DNA of 64,000 bases from positions 62,001-126,000 of the forward strand of contig NZ_BDJB01000001.1 of assembly GCF_002117915.1 (NCBI RefSeq). Reading direction: 5' to 3'. Positions 1-7,871 of the stretch are shown piece by piece. The notes under the pieces are model-generated. The model worked only from the letters and a program-made list of their open reading frames with translations. It was not told the origin of the DNA and ran no database searches. Position 1 is the first letter of the stretch. Each line of letters starts with the position of its first letter. Both the position numbers and the translations under genes were made by a program. This DNA comes from Sphingomonas sp. TZW2008 (GTDB lineage Bacteria > Pseudomonadota > Alphaproteobacteria > Sphingomonadales > Sphingomonadaceae).

Positions 1-845
1 CGTATTTCGTCATCCCGCACGGCATGCTCGATCCGTGGTTCCGTAAGAGGGCGGCGGCCAAGTACTGCATCAAGCAACTGTCGTGGTGGTGGGCCGAGGG
101 GCCGCTGTTGGCGGGCGCGCGCGCGGTGCTGTTCACCAGCGAGGAGGAACGGCGGCGCGCGCGGGGCGCGTTTCGCCCATATCGCCTGACCGAAGCGGTG
201 ATCGATTACGGCACGGCGGATATCGGCGCGGCGAGCGCGGGGGAAGCGGCGGCGCAGGTCGCGGCGTTCCGCGCGCTCCTGCCCGCGCTGAATACGCGCG
301 AGTACCTGCTGTTCCTGGGGCGGCTGCATCCCAAGAAGGGATGCGACCTGCTGGTCGCGGCGTTCGCGGAGGTCGCCGCGCGCGCCCCTGGGCTCGACCT
401 CGTCCTTGCCGGGCCCGACGATGCGGGGTTCGGCGCGGTGCTGCGCACGCAGGTGGCGGCGGCCGGGCTTGCCGATAGGGTGCATTTCGTGGGCATGTTG
501 CGCGGCGCGGCGAAGGCAGGGGCGCTGCGATCGGCGGCGGCGTTCGTGCTGCCGTCGCATCAGGAGAATTTCGGCATCGCCGTCGCCGAAGCGCTGGCGG
601 GCGGCACGCCGGTGCTGGTCAGCCACGAGGTCGCGATCTGGCGCGAGGTGCTGGCCGAGGGCGGCGGCCTCGCTGCGCCCGATACCGCCGCGGGGACGCG
701 CGATCTGCTGGAGCGCTTCCTGTCGCTTCCGGCGGAGGAGCGGCAGACGATGCGGCAGGCCGCGCGTGCGGCGTACGAGCGGCGCTTCACGATCGAGCGC
801 GCGGCGGACAGCCTGCTGACGACGATCGAGCGGCATCTCGCCTGA
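1..845 (+). CDS. Glycosyltransferase family 4, 5' truncated by the window edge
   Basis: This is the C-terminal part of a GT-B retaining glycosyltransferase that transfers a sugar from a nucleotide-sugar donor, probably to a lipid-linked polysaccharide at the cytoplasmic face. The reading frame is open from base 3, before the first ATG at 24, and the residues ahead of that ATG (YFVIPHG) fit the family, so the true start lies outside the window. Visible motifs are PHGMLDPWF, FLGRLHPKKG and the donor-site signature HQENFGIAVAEALAGG. The gene ends 62 bp before a LexA-boxed pair. With the acyltransferase remnant and the WcaI-like gene it suggests the edge of an exopolysaccharide locus. The acceptor is unknown. 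Confidence 0.9.
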   Translation, partial: YFVIPHGMLDPWFRKRAAAKYCIKQLSWWWAEGPLLAGARAVLFTSEEERRRARGAFRPYRLTEAVIDYGTADIGAASAGEAAAQVAAFRALLPALNTREYLLFLGRLHPKKGCDLLVAAFAEVAARAPGLDLVLAGPDDAGFGAVLRTQVAAAGLADRVHFVGMLRGAAKAGALRSAAAFVLPSHQENFGIAVAEALAGGTPVLVSHEVAIWREVLAEGGGLAAPDTAAGTRDLLERFLSLPAEERQTMRQAARAAYERRFTIERAADSLLTTIERHLA

Positions 846-876
846 CAGGCTGTCCTACATGGTTGATCGTGATGTA

Positions 877-891
877 GAACAAACCACGAAC
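877..891 (+). promoter_or_regulatory. Candidate LexA (SOS) box, GAAC-N7-GAAC
   Basis: The bases read GAAC, seven bases, GAAC, which is the complement of the alphaproteobacterial LexA operator GTTC-N7-GTTC. It sits 16 bp before the ATG at 908, just upstream of a good ribosome-binding site (AGGAGG at 897-902), where a bound repressor would block transcription. A further inverted repeat, CTACAT/ATGTAG with an 11-nt spacer, lies immediately upstream (855-876). The match is exact but short, so binding is inferred. Confidence 0.55.
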
Positions 892-907
892 AATCAGGAG
901 GACGGCA

Positions 908-1336
908 ATGGCGGCGGAAGTCGAAGTTCCGGCGGGGTTCGTCCCGCAATATGCGTTGGCATTCGGCGCGGTGGACGCGCCGGCGGTGTCCGTGCACGCG
1001 GGCAACCCGCTGCCGGTGCGTACCGTGCGGCAGGCGGCCGGCAGCGTGCCGCTGATCGGCAGCACGTCCGCGAGCGGGACGGTGGGGCCGTTCGTGCCCG
1101 AGCTCGGCACGCCGATCCGCGTGATGCTGACGGGCAATTGGACGGGCGTGGTCGAGCTGCAACGATCGATCGACGGCGGGGCGACGCGCGTGCCGCTGAC
1201 CGCGGGGGGCGAGGGGTGGGGACGGTTCACCGGAAACGCCAACGAGGCGGTGACGGACGAGAGCGAGGCGGGCGCGACCTATCACCTCGCCATCGCGTTG
1301 CAATCGGGCACACTTGCCTATCGGGTGGCGCAATGA
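908..1336 (+). CDS. Small tail-associated-like beta protein of unknown function
   Basis: This encodes 142 residues with no signal peptide or membrane segment. The ATG is well placed behind an AGGAGG. The C-terminal half has the pattern of small beta-sandwich proteins found in prophage tail regions: GNWTGVVELQRS, then DGGATRVPLT, then ESEAGATYHLA. I recognise this pattern as phage-like, but I cannot name a family. The stop overlaps the ATG of the GDSL hydrolase (ATGA), so the two are translationally coupled, and a LexA-type operator lies in front of both. A role as a structural or adaptor part of a tail-fibre-like module is inference. Confidence 0.6.
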   Translation: MAAEVEVPAGFVPQYALAFGAVDAPAVSVHAGNPLPVRTVRQAAGSVPLIGSTSASGTVGPFVPELGTPIRVMLTGNWTGVVELQRSIDGGATRVPLTAGGEGWGRFTGNANEAVTDESEAGATYHLAIALQSGTLAYRVAQ

Positions 1337-2760
1337 GCGCGGCGGACGTAATCGCGCGCGGCATGGCGGCGCAGGCCCGCGCGGCGGTGGCGACAAGCAA
1401 TCGCCACGCACGACTGATCGGCGCGGCGGCGGCGAGCGAGCGGCGCAATCCGGTGATCCTGCCGCCGTGGCTGGCACCGCCCGCCTACGTGCCCAATACC
1501 GCCTATGCGGTCGGCCAGGTGGTCGCCAATGCGGGCAGGTGGTTCATGTGCGGTATCGCGGGCACCAGCCCGGTGAGCGGCGGCGGGCCGACGACGACGG
1601 CGAGCGGGCAATATGTCGCGGATGGTGCGAGCGCGGTCTATTGGACGTATCTTGGTGGCGCGCGCGCGGCCGATCCGGGCGACGGCGCACCGGCGGTGTC
1701 GGCAGTGACGAGCAACCCGTCGCTTGGGGCGAACTGGCTGCCGGCGAGCTTTCCCGCGTCGTACCGTGTGCGGGGCGCGGCGCCTGCTGCTTATCGCGGC
1801 AGCTTCTGGTCGCTCGGCAGCTTCGAGGCCAAGGCGGGGGTGGTGGCGTGCGCCGGCGCGTCGGTGGGGTTCGACTGCGACGCCGACAAGCTGGCAATCT
1901 TCCTGCCCGCCAATTCGGCGCAGCTACGCTTCATCGTCGACGGGCGCTATCTGATGCCCGGCAGTCACGTGGTCGGCGGATCGGACCAGTGGCTGGTGAT
2001 CGACTGGACGGCGAGCACCGGCCGGCGGCTGCGCAGCTACGAGGTCGAGACCGGCAAGAGCGCGGCCTATTTCGGCTGTGCGCAGACGCCGCTGTCGGCG
2101 AGCGTCAGCGCGGGTGCGGGCGCCGTGCCGCGGCTGGTGGTGATCGGCGACAGCTACAATGCGGGATCGAGCTACGGGCCGTGGCTGGCGGGCGGATCGA
2201 TCGCGCAGCTCGTCGCCAAGCGGCTCGGCTGGCGTGACGCGTGGAACCTGTCCGCGGGAGGGACGGGATATCTCAATCCATCGGCCTCGGCGTTCCACAC
2301 CTATCGCCAGCGCGTGCCGCAGGCGCTCGCGCTCTCGCCCGACGTCGTGCTGCTGATGGGATCGACCAACGACGCGGGCTACCCACTCGCGCAGGTGCAG
2401 GCCGAGGTGCTGGCGACTATGCAGGCGATCCGCGCGGGAACGCGCGCGCCGATCATCGTCGTCGGCGTGCCGTCGATCAATCTCGCGGGTGCGTTCGCAA
2501 CCGAGGCCGCGGTGCAAGCCGGGGTGGCGCAGGCGGGCGATCCGCTGGCGTTCTTCATCCCGATCGCGGGGGCGACACCGCCATGGGTGCTGGGCAGCTG
2601 GAACAACGCGAGCGGGGTGCCGGCGGGCGCGGCCAACAACGCGCTGTATGTCGCGGCGGACAACGTTCATCCGCCCGAAATCGGCTACGATTACTATGCG
2701 CAGCGGATCGAGCGCGCGGTGCGCGCGAGCGTGCTGCCGGTCCTCGCCGCCGGCGGCTGA
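1333..2760 (+). CDS. SGNH/GDSL hydrolase with tail-fibre-like N-terminal region
   Basis: This is a 475-residue serine esterase/lipase-type hydrolase of the SGNH fold. Visible blocks are IGDSYN with the nucleophile near Ser274, GGTG, the GSTND block and DNVH with the catalytic Asp443/His446 pair. The start is the ATG overlapping the previous stop. An open frame continues upstream to 859 but is shadowed by the preceding gene. Residues about 45-110 (PNTAYAVGQVV, then AGTSPVSGGGPT) resemble the short binding module common in phage tail-fibre and depolymerase proteins. It has no signal peptide. It could de-acylate a polysaccharide in the adjacent glycan locus, or be a domesticated tail enzyme. Confidence 0.82.
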   Translation: MSAADVIARGMAAQARAAVATSNRHARLIGAAAASERRNPVILPPWLAPPAYVPNTAYAVGQVVANAGRWFMCGIAGTSPVSGGGPTTTASGQYVADGASAVYWTYLGGARAADPGDGAPAVSAVTSNPSLGANWLPASFPASYRVRGAAPAAYRGSFWSLGSFEAKAGVVACAGASVGFDCDADKLAIFLPANSAQLRFIVDGRYLMPGSHVVGGSDQWLVIDWTASTGRRLRSYEVETGKSAAYFGCAQTPLSASVSAGAGAVPRLVVIGDSYNAGSSYGPWLAGGSIAQLVAKRLGWRDAWNLSAGGTGYLNPSASAFHTYRQRVPQALALSPDVVLLMGSTNDAGYPLAQVQAEVLATMQAIRAGTRAPIIVVGVPSINLAGAFATEAAVQAGVAQAGDPLAFFIPIAGATPPWVLGSWNNASGVPAGAANNALYVAADNVHPPEIGYDYYAQRIERAVRASVLPVLAAGG

Positions 2761-2823
2761 ACGGGTGATGCGCTGCCGCCTGCGTCCTGAGTGGCGCGCG
2801 GCGATGGCTGGCCGAAGTGAAGG

Positions 2824-2853
2824 GCGGCGCGGCGCTGGGCAAGGCCGCGCCGC
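2824..2853 (+). terminator. GC-rich hairpin after the GDSL gene
   Basis: A perfect 10-bp stem (GCGGCGCGGC pairing with GCCGCGCCGC) encloses a 10-nt loop. It lies 64 bp after the GDSL stop and before the acyltransferase start at 2871. No T run follows, so intrinsic termination is uncertain. Confidence 0.3.
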
Positions 2854-2870
2854 GCCGATAGGCTGGAGCG

Positions 2871-3848
2871 ATGGGGGAGCGCATCGGCTGGCTGGACAAT
2901 GCGCGCGCGATCGGGATCGTCGCGGTGGTGATCGGCCACGTCACGCGCGATTCCGCGACATGGGCGGCGATGTTCCACTTCCACCTGCCGCTGTTCTTCA
3001 TGGCATCGGGCATGGTGTTCACGCCGCGCCCGTGGCGCGAGACCGCGCGGCGGCAGGCGGGCACCCTGATTGTGCCCTATGTCCTGTGGCTGGTGCTGGT
3101 CGCGGTAATCGATGTCGCGATCGCGGCGGCGCTGGGGCATCGCACCTATCTGCCGTAGGATCGGCCGCTCGTCGCGCTGGCGCGGATGGTGCTGGGCGGC
3201 ACCTATCTCGTCGGGCCGTTCGGCATCTTCTGGTTCGTCACCTGCCTTTATCTGGTGCAGGTCGCCGGCAGCGTGGTGGTGCGGCGGGGCGGGCGATCGG
3301 TGTGGATCGCGGCGCTGGCCGCCCTCGGCATTGCGCACGTCATGCGCCATTGGCCGAGCCCGTGGGGGGTGATCGGGGTGCCGCTCGGCCTGTTCTTCTT
3401 CCTCGCGGGCGTACTCTATCGGCGGCATCTTGCGCGGCTCGGTCGGCGCGCGATGCTGGCAGCGGGCGCGATGACGGCGCTGGTGCTGGTGACGGCGCCG
3501 CTCGACATCAAGATCGCCGACTATGGCACGCCGGTGGCGAGCAGCGTCGCCGCGCTCGGGCTATGCCATCTGATCTTCGTCGCGGTGCGGCACGTGCGGG
3601 CATGGCCGCTCGGCGTGATCGGGCGCGCGAGCCTCGTCATCATGTATGCGCATCTGACGATCGCCTACGCGCTGCGCGACAGAGTGCCCGATGCGCTGGT
3701 GATCGCGTTGGCGGTGGCGGTGCCGACCGGTGTCTGGTGGCTGCTGCGACGGTCGGCAACGGCGGCGCGCCTCCTGCTCGGCGAGAGGCGTCCAACCGCG
3801 GAAACGGCAATTTCCAGAAGCGTTCGGCGGCGCTCGCCTTCAGCATAG
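2871..3848 (+). pseudogene. Acyltransferase family 3, interrupted by an in-frame TAG
   Basis: This is an integral-membrane acyltransferase-3 type protein that O-acylates sugars, often in exopolysaccharide loci. The N-terminal part (GWLDNARAIGIV, then GHVTRDS, then FHFHLPLFFMASGMVF) and the C-terminal part (VGPFGIFWFVTCL, several hydrophobic helices) are in the same frame. They are separated only by TAG at 3156-3158, followed by DRPLVALARMV before an internal ATG at 3186. Read through, the product is about 325 residues, close to full family length. A single base change explains the break. Alternatives are a sequencing error, amber suppression, or use of the two halves. Its 3' end overlaps the convergent glycosyltransferase by 184 bp. 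Confidence 0.8.
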
Positions 3849-5056
3849 GCGACGAGCCGCTGCGTGACGTCGGCGAGGATCGTCTCCTTGTGCCAGTGGG
3901 CCGCGGCGCGCGCTACCGCGGTGGCTCCGAGCGCGGCGCGGCGGGCGGGATCGTCGAGCAGCGTCTCGAGCGCGCACGCGAAGGCGGCGGGATCGTGCGG
4001 GCAGGTACGGATGCCGCACCCCTCGATCTCGTGCGCGAGACCGGTGTCGGCGGGCGTCGTCGCGACGACCGGGCGGCCCGAGGCGAGCATGTTGGGGAGC
4101 TTCGACGGCAGCACGAGATCGGCCGCATCGGCGATCTGCGGCAGGAGATGGACGGTGGCGAGGCCGAGCAGGTCGCGCATCCGATCGGCCGGCACCAGAT
4201 CGAAGAAGCGCACGTTGCCGCAATCGCGCGCCGCGGCCTCGATCAGCGGCCGGTGCGGACCTTGGCCGCAGATGACGAAAACCAGGTCGGTGCGATGGAT
4301 CAACAGCCGCGCGGCGGCGAGGACGACGTCGAGCCCCTGCTTGCCCGCCATGTTGCCCGAATAGAGCGCGACGTGCGGCTCGGTGATGCACCACGCGTCG
4401 CGGAACGATGAGGGATGGTCGATCGGCGTGATCGCGGGCTCCGCCCAGTTGCGGACCTCGACGACGCGCGCCGGATCGCGGCCGAGCCAGCGCAGCTTGC
4501 GGCACATCGCGGGCGAAATTGAACTCGTCCGGTCGCTGCGCACCGCCCAATGCTCGATCAGGCGAAGTACGGGCTTGAACGGGCGAAGCCACGTGAGCTG
4601 GCCCGTGGCGAAGGCGAGCTCGGTTTCGAAATCGTGGAGATGCACCCACAAGGGTATGCGCCAGCGCCAGAAGGCGCGCAGGCGGATGAGGATCGTGGCG
4701 ATGACGCTGGGCGCGATGCTGACGATCACGTCGGGACGGCGCTCGCGGATCATCGCGCTCGTGGTGGCCGCCGCCCGCCGGGCAAAGGCGAGATGGTAGC
4801 GCACCCTGGCGAACCCCTTCGCCGCCGGCGCGACGCCGTGCGCGACGCGGCAGACCTCGACCCCGCGCTCGACGCGGCGGGTCTCGCCTGCGTCGTCGAA
4901 GCCCGCCATCACCGTCCAATGCGGATAGGCGGGCTTGTCGCAGATGACGCGCACGCGGTGGCCGGCGGCGGCCAGATGCTCAGCAAGCCCTGCGGTATAG
5001 GGGCCGATGCCGATCGGCTCGGGCGTGTAATTATGGCCGACGATCACGATGTCCAT
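3665..5056 (-). CDS. WcaI-type glycosyltransferase (GT4)
   Basis: This is a cytoplasmic glycosyltransferase resembling the colanic-acid enzyme WcaI. It opens with MDIVIVGHNYTPEP and GIGPYT and has LYSGNMAGKQGLDVV, FVICGQGP and LPSKLPNMLASGRPVV in the donor domain. I chose the ATG at 5056 because the family begins at this motif; in-frame ATGs at 5071 and 5098 lack a convincing ribosome-binding site. Family members are about 400-420 residues and this one is 463. The excess is a basic C-terminal tail of about 60 residues encoded entirely in the stretch antisense to the acyltransferase 3' end (3665-3848). The tail is probably a run-on after loss of the original stop. Confidence 0.87.
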   Translation of the reverse strand: MDIVIVGHNYTPEPIGIGPYTAGLAEHLAAAGHRVRVICDKPAYPHWTVMAGFDDAGETRRVERGVEVCRVAHGVAPAAKGFARVRYHLAFARRAAATTSAMIRERRPDVIVSIAPSVIATILIRLRAFWRWRIPLWVHLHDFETELAFATGQLTWLRPFKPVLRLIEHWAVRSDRTSSISPAMCRKLRWLGRDPARVVEVRNWAEPAITPIDHPSSFRDAWCITEPHVALYSGNMAGKQGLDVVLAAARLLIHRTDLVFVICGQGPHRPLIEAAARDCGNVRFFDLVPADRMRDLLGLATVHLLPQIADAADLVLPSKLPNMLASGRPVVATTPADTGLAHEIEGCGIRTCPHDPAAFACALETLLDDPARRAALGATAVARAAAHWHKETILADVTQRLVAYAEGERRRTLLEIAVSAVGRLSPSRRRAAVADRRSSHQTPVGTATANAITSASGTLSRSA

Positions 5057-5466
5057 CGGCCGGCTGCTCATGCGCCGCGTGCCGCCGACAGGTGCCATGC
5101 GGTGGCGAATACACGATGGCGTTGATCTCGCGCAGGCGCACGAACGTGCCAGGTGAATCGTCCCATGACACGGCTCCCCCCCTAAGTCGCGAGCCCCCGC
5201 CGCGACCCGCTAACCATATGGAAAGCGGCACTCTTGTCTAGAGATATGTAACCTATGTGATGAAAGATCCCTTTTGGATCTTCTCAAACGCAGTTGCCAG
5301 GGCAGCGGGATGCAAGGGCGCGTCGAGCGAGGCCGGCGCGCGCACATTACGACGGGCGGGCGCAATAGCTGTTGCCATCATCGATGAAGGGGGGGGATGA
5401 TGCTGATCTCGCTGTGCGGCACTCGGCAGAGTCGGCGGCACGGGGGATAAGCACGGGAGAGAAAGG
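5057..5466. other. 410-bp intergenic region between divergent genes
   Basis: No credible coding region is seen here. The middle (about 5210-5285) is clearly more AT-rich than its surroundings and probably holds the divergent promoters for the glycosyltransferase (minus) and the GST operon (plus). It contains a 7-bp inverted repeat, AAGATCC/GGATCTT, at 5264-5282 with a CTTTT loop. A purine-rich ribosome-binding site (GAGAGAAAGG) precedes the ATG at 5467. No specific promoter could be called. Confidence 0.5.
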
Positions 5467-6162
5467 ATGGGCAGGCCGATCATCACCGCGTTCGACTGGG
5501 TGCCCGATTTCGCGCGCGGGCAGGTGCGCGACCTGCGCGTGCGCTGGGCGCTCGAGGAAGTCGGCCAGCCGTATGACGTCCTCTACCTCTCGCAGGGCAG
5601 CCAGAAGGCGGAGCCGCACCGCGCGCGCCAGCCGTTCGGCCAGGTGCCGACGTACGAGGATGGCGATCTTACCCTGTTCGAAACTGGCGCGATCGTGCTG
5701 CACATCGCCGAGCGGCACGGCACGCTGCTGCCGCGCGATCCCGCGGCGCGTGCGCGCGCCATCGAGTGGATGTTCGCGGCGCTCAACACCGTCGAGCCGC
5801 CGATCATGGACCACGCCTTTGCGACGCTGTTCGAGGCCGGCGAGCCGTGGTCCAAGCCGCGCCTCCCATCGATCGAACAGCGGATCCACGATCGGTTCGG
5901 CGAGGTGGCCCGGCGGCTGGGCGACCGGGAGTGGCTGGAGGACGCCACTTTCACCGCCGGCGACCTCATGATGATCTCGGTCCTGCGCATCATGGAGGAG
6001 GACGGCTTCCTCGCGCCGCATCCCAATCTCGCCGCCTATGTCGCGCGCGGTACAGCACGCCCGGCGTTCGCACGCGCGCTCGCCGATCAGCTCGCCGGGT
6101 TTACCGGCAGCCCGCCGCCCGAATTCGCCGAATGGCTGAAGCAGCAGGGAGAGACGGCATGA
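5467..6162 (+). CDS. Glutathione S-transferase family protein
   Basis: This is a 231-residue cytosolic protein with an N-terminal thioredoxin-like domain (about residues 1-85) and an alpha-helical C-terminal domain (about 95-215). The cis-proline loop is visible as FGQVPTYEDG, followed by FETGAI where the glutathione-binding Glu-Ser/Thr pair lies. It is likely to conjugate glutathione to electrophiles or reduce small molecules; the substrate is not predictable. It is the first gene of a four-gene cluster and its stop overlaps the next ATG (ATGA). Its partners (DUF1428, VOC, SRPBCC) point to a small-molecule detoxification set. Confidence 0.92.
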   Translation: MGRPIITAFDWVPDFARGQVRDLRVRWALEEVGQPYDVLYLSQGSQKAEPHRARQPFGQVPTYEDGDLTLFETGAIVLHIAERHGTLLPRDPAARARAIEWMFAALNTVEPPIMDHAFATLFEAGEPWSKPRLPSIEQRIHDRFGEVARRLGDREWLEDATFTAGDLMMISVLRIMEEDGFLAPHPNLAAYVARGTARPAFARALADQLAGFTGSPPPEFAEWLKQQGETA

Positions 6163-6872
6163 CCTACGTCGACGGCTTCGTGGTCGCGGTGCCGACCGCC
6201 AACCGGCAGCGCTATATCGAGCATGCCGAAGGCGCACTCGATCTGTTCAAGGAGTTCGGCGCGACCCGCATGGTCGAAGGGTGGGGCGACGACGTGCCAC
6301 GCGGCGAGGTGAACGACTTGTACCGCGCGGTACAGGCGACCGACGACGAGACAGTGCTATTCAGCTGGGTCGAATATCCCGATCGCGCGACGCGGGACGC
6401 CGCGGGCGCGCGGATGATGAGCGATCCGCGAATGGAGGCGATGGGCGCGATGCCGTTCGACGGCAGCCGTATGATCTACGGCGGGTTTGCGCTGCTGCAT
6501 GAGGCGGGCGACGGCGGCGCGTGCGGCTATATCGACGGCGTCGTCCTGGCCGTACCGACCGACAAGCGCGAGGCGTATCGTGACTTCGCCCGCACCTCGG
6601 CGGGCGCGTTTCTCGAACACGGCGCGCTGCGCTTCGTCGATACCTGGGGCGACGACGTGCCCGACGGCAAGGTCACCGATTTCCGCCGCGCGACACATTT
6701 GCAGGATGGCGAAACGGTGGCGCTGGGGTGGATCGAGTGGCCGTCGAAAGAAATGCGCGACGCGGCCTGGGAGCGGCTGACGCAGGACGAGCGGCTGATG
6801 GGCGGCGGCGATCGCCCGTTCGACGGCAAACGCATGATGTTCGGCGCATTCGTGCCGATCGTCGACCGCTGA
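6159..6872 (+). CDS. Duplicated DUF1428 protein
   Basis: This has 237 residues made of two tandem DUF1428 (dimeric alpha/beta barrel) units, about residues 1-117 and 123-237. DUF1428 proteins are normally a single domain of about 115-120 residues, so this is a fused duplication that could fold as a pseudo-dimer. Both halves keep the same landmarks: Y-[VI]-DG, AVPT, WGDDVP, RDAA and PFDG-[SK]-RM. The start is the ATG overlapping the GST stop. The biochemical function of DUF1428 is not established. The operon context suggests binding or processing of a small reactive compound. Confidence 0.88.
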   Translation: MTYVDGFVVAVPTANRQRYIEHAEGALDLFKEFGATRMVEGWGDDVPRGEVNDLYRAVQATDDETVLFSWVEYPDRATRDAAGARMMSDPRMEAMGAMPFDGSRMIYGGFALLHEAGDGGACGYIDGVVLAVPTDKREAYRDFARTSAGAFLEHGALRFVDTWGDDVPDGKVTDFRRATHLQDGETVALGWIEWPSKEMRDAAWERLTQDERLMGGGDRPFDGKRMMFGAFVPIVDR

Positions 6873-6915
6873 CGGCGGGGATGGTTTGGGACCGTAGGTG
6901 GAAAGGAGAGAGAGG

Positions 6916-7413
6916 ATGACGACCGACAAGCTCGTGACCTGCGTATGGTTCGATCTCGGCCAGGCGCGCGAGGCCGCCACTTTCTACGCCGGCCTGTTCC
7001 CCGACAGTCACGTCGGCGACATTCAGGCATCGCCCGCCGACAATCCGTCGGCGCCGGCGGGCACCGAGCTGACGGTCGAGTTCACCGTGCTCGGCCGCGC
7101 CTTCCTCGGCCTCAACGGCGGGCCCAATTTCGTGCCCAACGAGGCGGTGAGCTTCATGGTGCTGACCGACGACCAGGCCGAGACCGATCGCTATTGGGAT
7201 GCAATCGTCGGCAACGGCGGGGCGGAGAGCGCGTGCGGCTGGTGCAAGGACCGCTGGGGTTTCTCGTGGCAGATCACGCCGCGCGTCCTGATGGCGGCGA
7301 TGGCCGATCCTGATCGTGCGGCGGCGAAGCGCGCGATGGAAGCGATGATGACGATGCGGCGGATTGACGTTGCCGCGATCGAGCGCGCCTGGCGCGGGGA
7401 GACAGCGGCATGA
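6916..7413 (+). CDS. VOC family protein (PhnB / 3-dmu-9_3-mt type)
   Basis: This is a 165-residue cytosolic vicinal-oxygen-chelate fold protein. It opens with TCVWFDL and has AATFYAGLFPDS, LNGGPNF and CGWCKDRWGFSWQI, the typical PhnB-like block. The ATG at 6916 is chosen because GGAAAGGAGAGAGAGG lies directly in front of it; an upstream in-frame GTG at 6898 precedes that site. Its stop overlaps the next ATG (ATGA). PhnB-like proteins often lack the full metal ligand set, and their substrates are mostly unknown. Confidence 0.9.
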   Translation: MTTDKLVTCVWFDLGQAREAATFYAGLFPDSHVGDIQASPADNPSAPAGTELTVEFTVLGRAFLGLNGGPNFVPNEAVSFMVLTDDQAETDRYWDAIVGNGGAESACGWCKDRWGFSWQITPRVLMAAMADPDRAAAKRAMEAMMTMRRIDVAAIERAWRGETAA

Positions 7414-7856
7414 CGCACGAGCTTCGCATCGAGCGGCTGATCGACGCGCCAGTGGCACGCGTCTGGACGGCGTGGACGCAGCATTTCGCCGAATGGTTCG
7501 TGCCCCGGCCGTGGCGCGTCGAGGTGATCGCGCTCGACCTCGTCGTCGGCGGCCGATCGGCGATGGTGATGCGCGGCCCCGACGGCGAGGAGCAGCCGAG
7601 CGAGGGCGTGTATCTCGAGGTGGTGCCCGAACGGCGCATCGTCTCGACCGATGCTTTCTCCGCCGGCTGGATGCCGCAGAGCCCGTTCATGCTGCGCATC
7701 GACGACTTCGAGCCGGTGGATGGGGGCACGCGCTACACCGCGACCGCGCGGCACTGGACCGCCGAGGCCGCGGCGCAGCATGCGGCAATGGGGTTCGAAG
7801 CCGGGTGGAATGCGGCGGCCGATCAGTTGGTCGAGGTGGTGCGGCGGCTCGGCTGA
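7410..7856 (+). CDS. SRPBCC (AHSA1-type) ligand-binding domain protein
   Basis: This is a 148-residue START/Bet v1-like protein of the AHSA1 group. It begins ELRIERLIDAPVARVW, followed by AWTQHFAEWFVP and a glycine-rich strand (ALDLVVGGRSAMVM). Such proteins form a hydrophobic cavity for small ligands. They are often co-transcribed with VOC and DUF1428-type genes and an ArsR repressor, but no ArsR gene is present here. It is the last gene of the operon and converges on the S41 protease gene 15 bp away. Confidence 0.9.
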   Translation: MTHELRIERLIDAPVARVWTAWTQHFAEWFVPRPWRVEVIALDLVVGGRSAMVMRGPDGEEQPSEGVYLEVVPERRIVSTDAFSAGWMPQSPFMLRIDDFEPVDGGTRYTATARHWTAEAAAQHAAMGFEAGWNAAADQLVEVVRRLG

Positions 7857-7871
7857 GGCGCTTCGCGCGAC

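Noticed and set aside
2489..4411. 640-residue plus-strand open frame
   Set aside because: It crosses four genes out of frame and is Arg-rich with no motifs.
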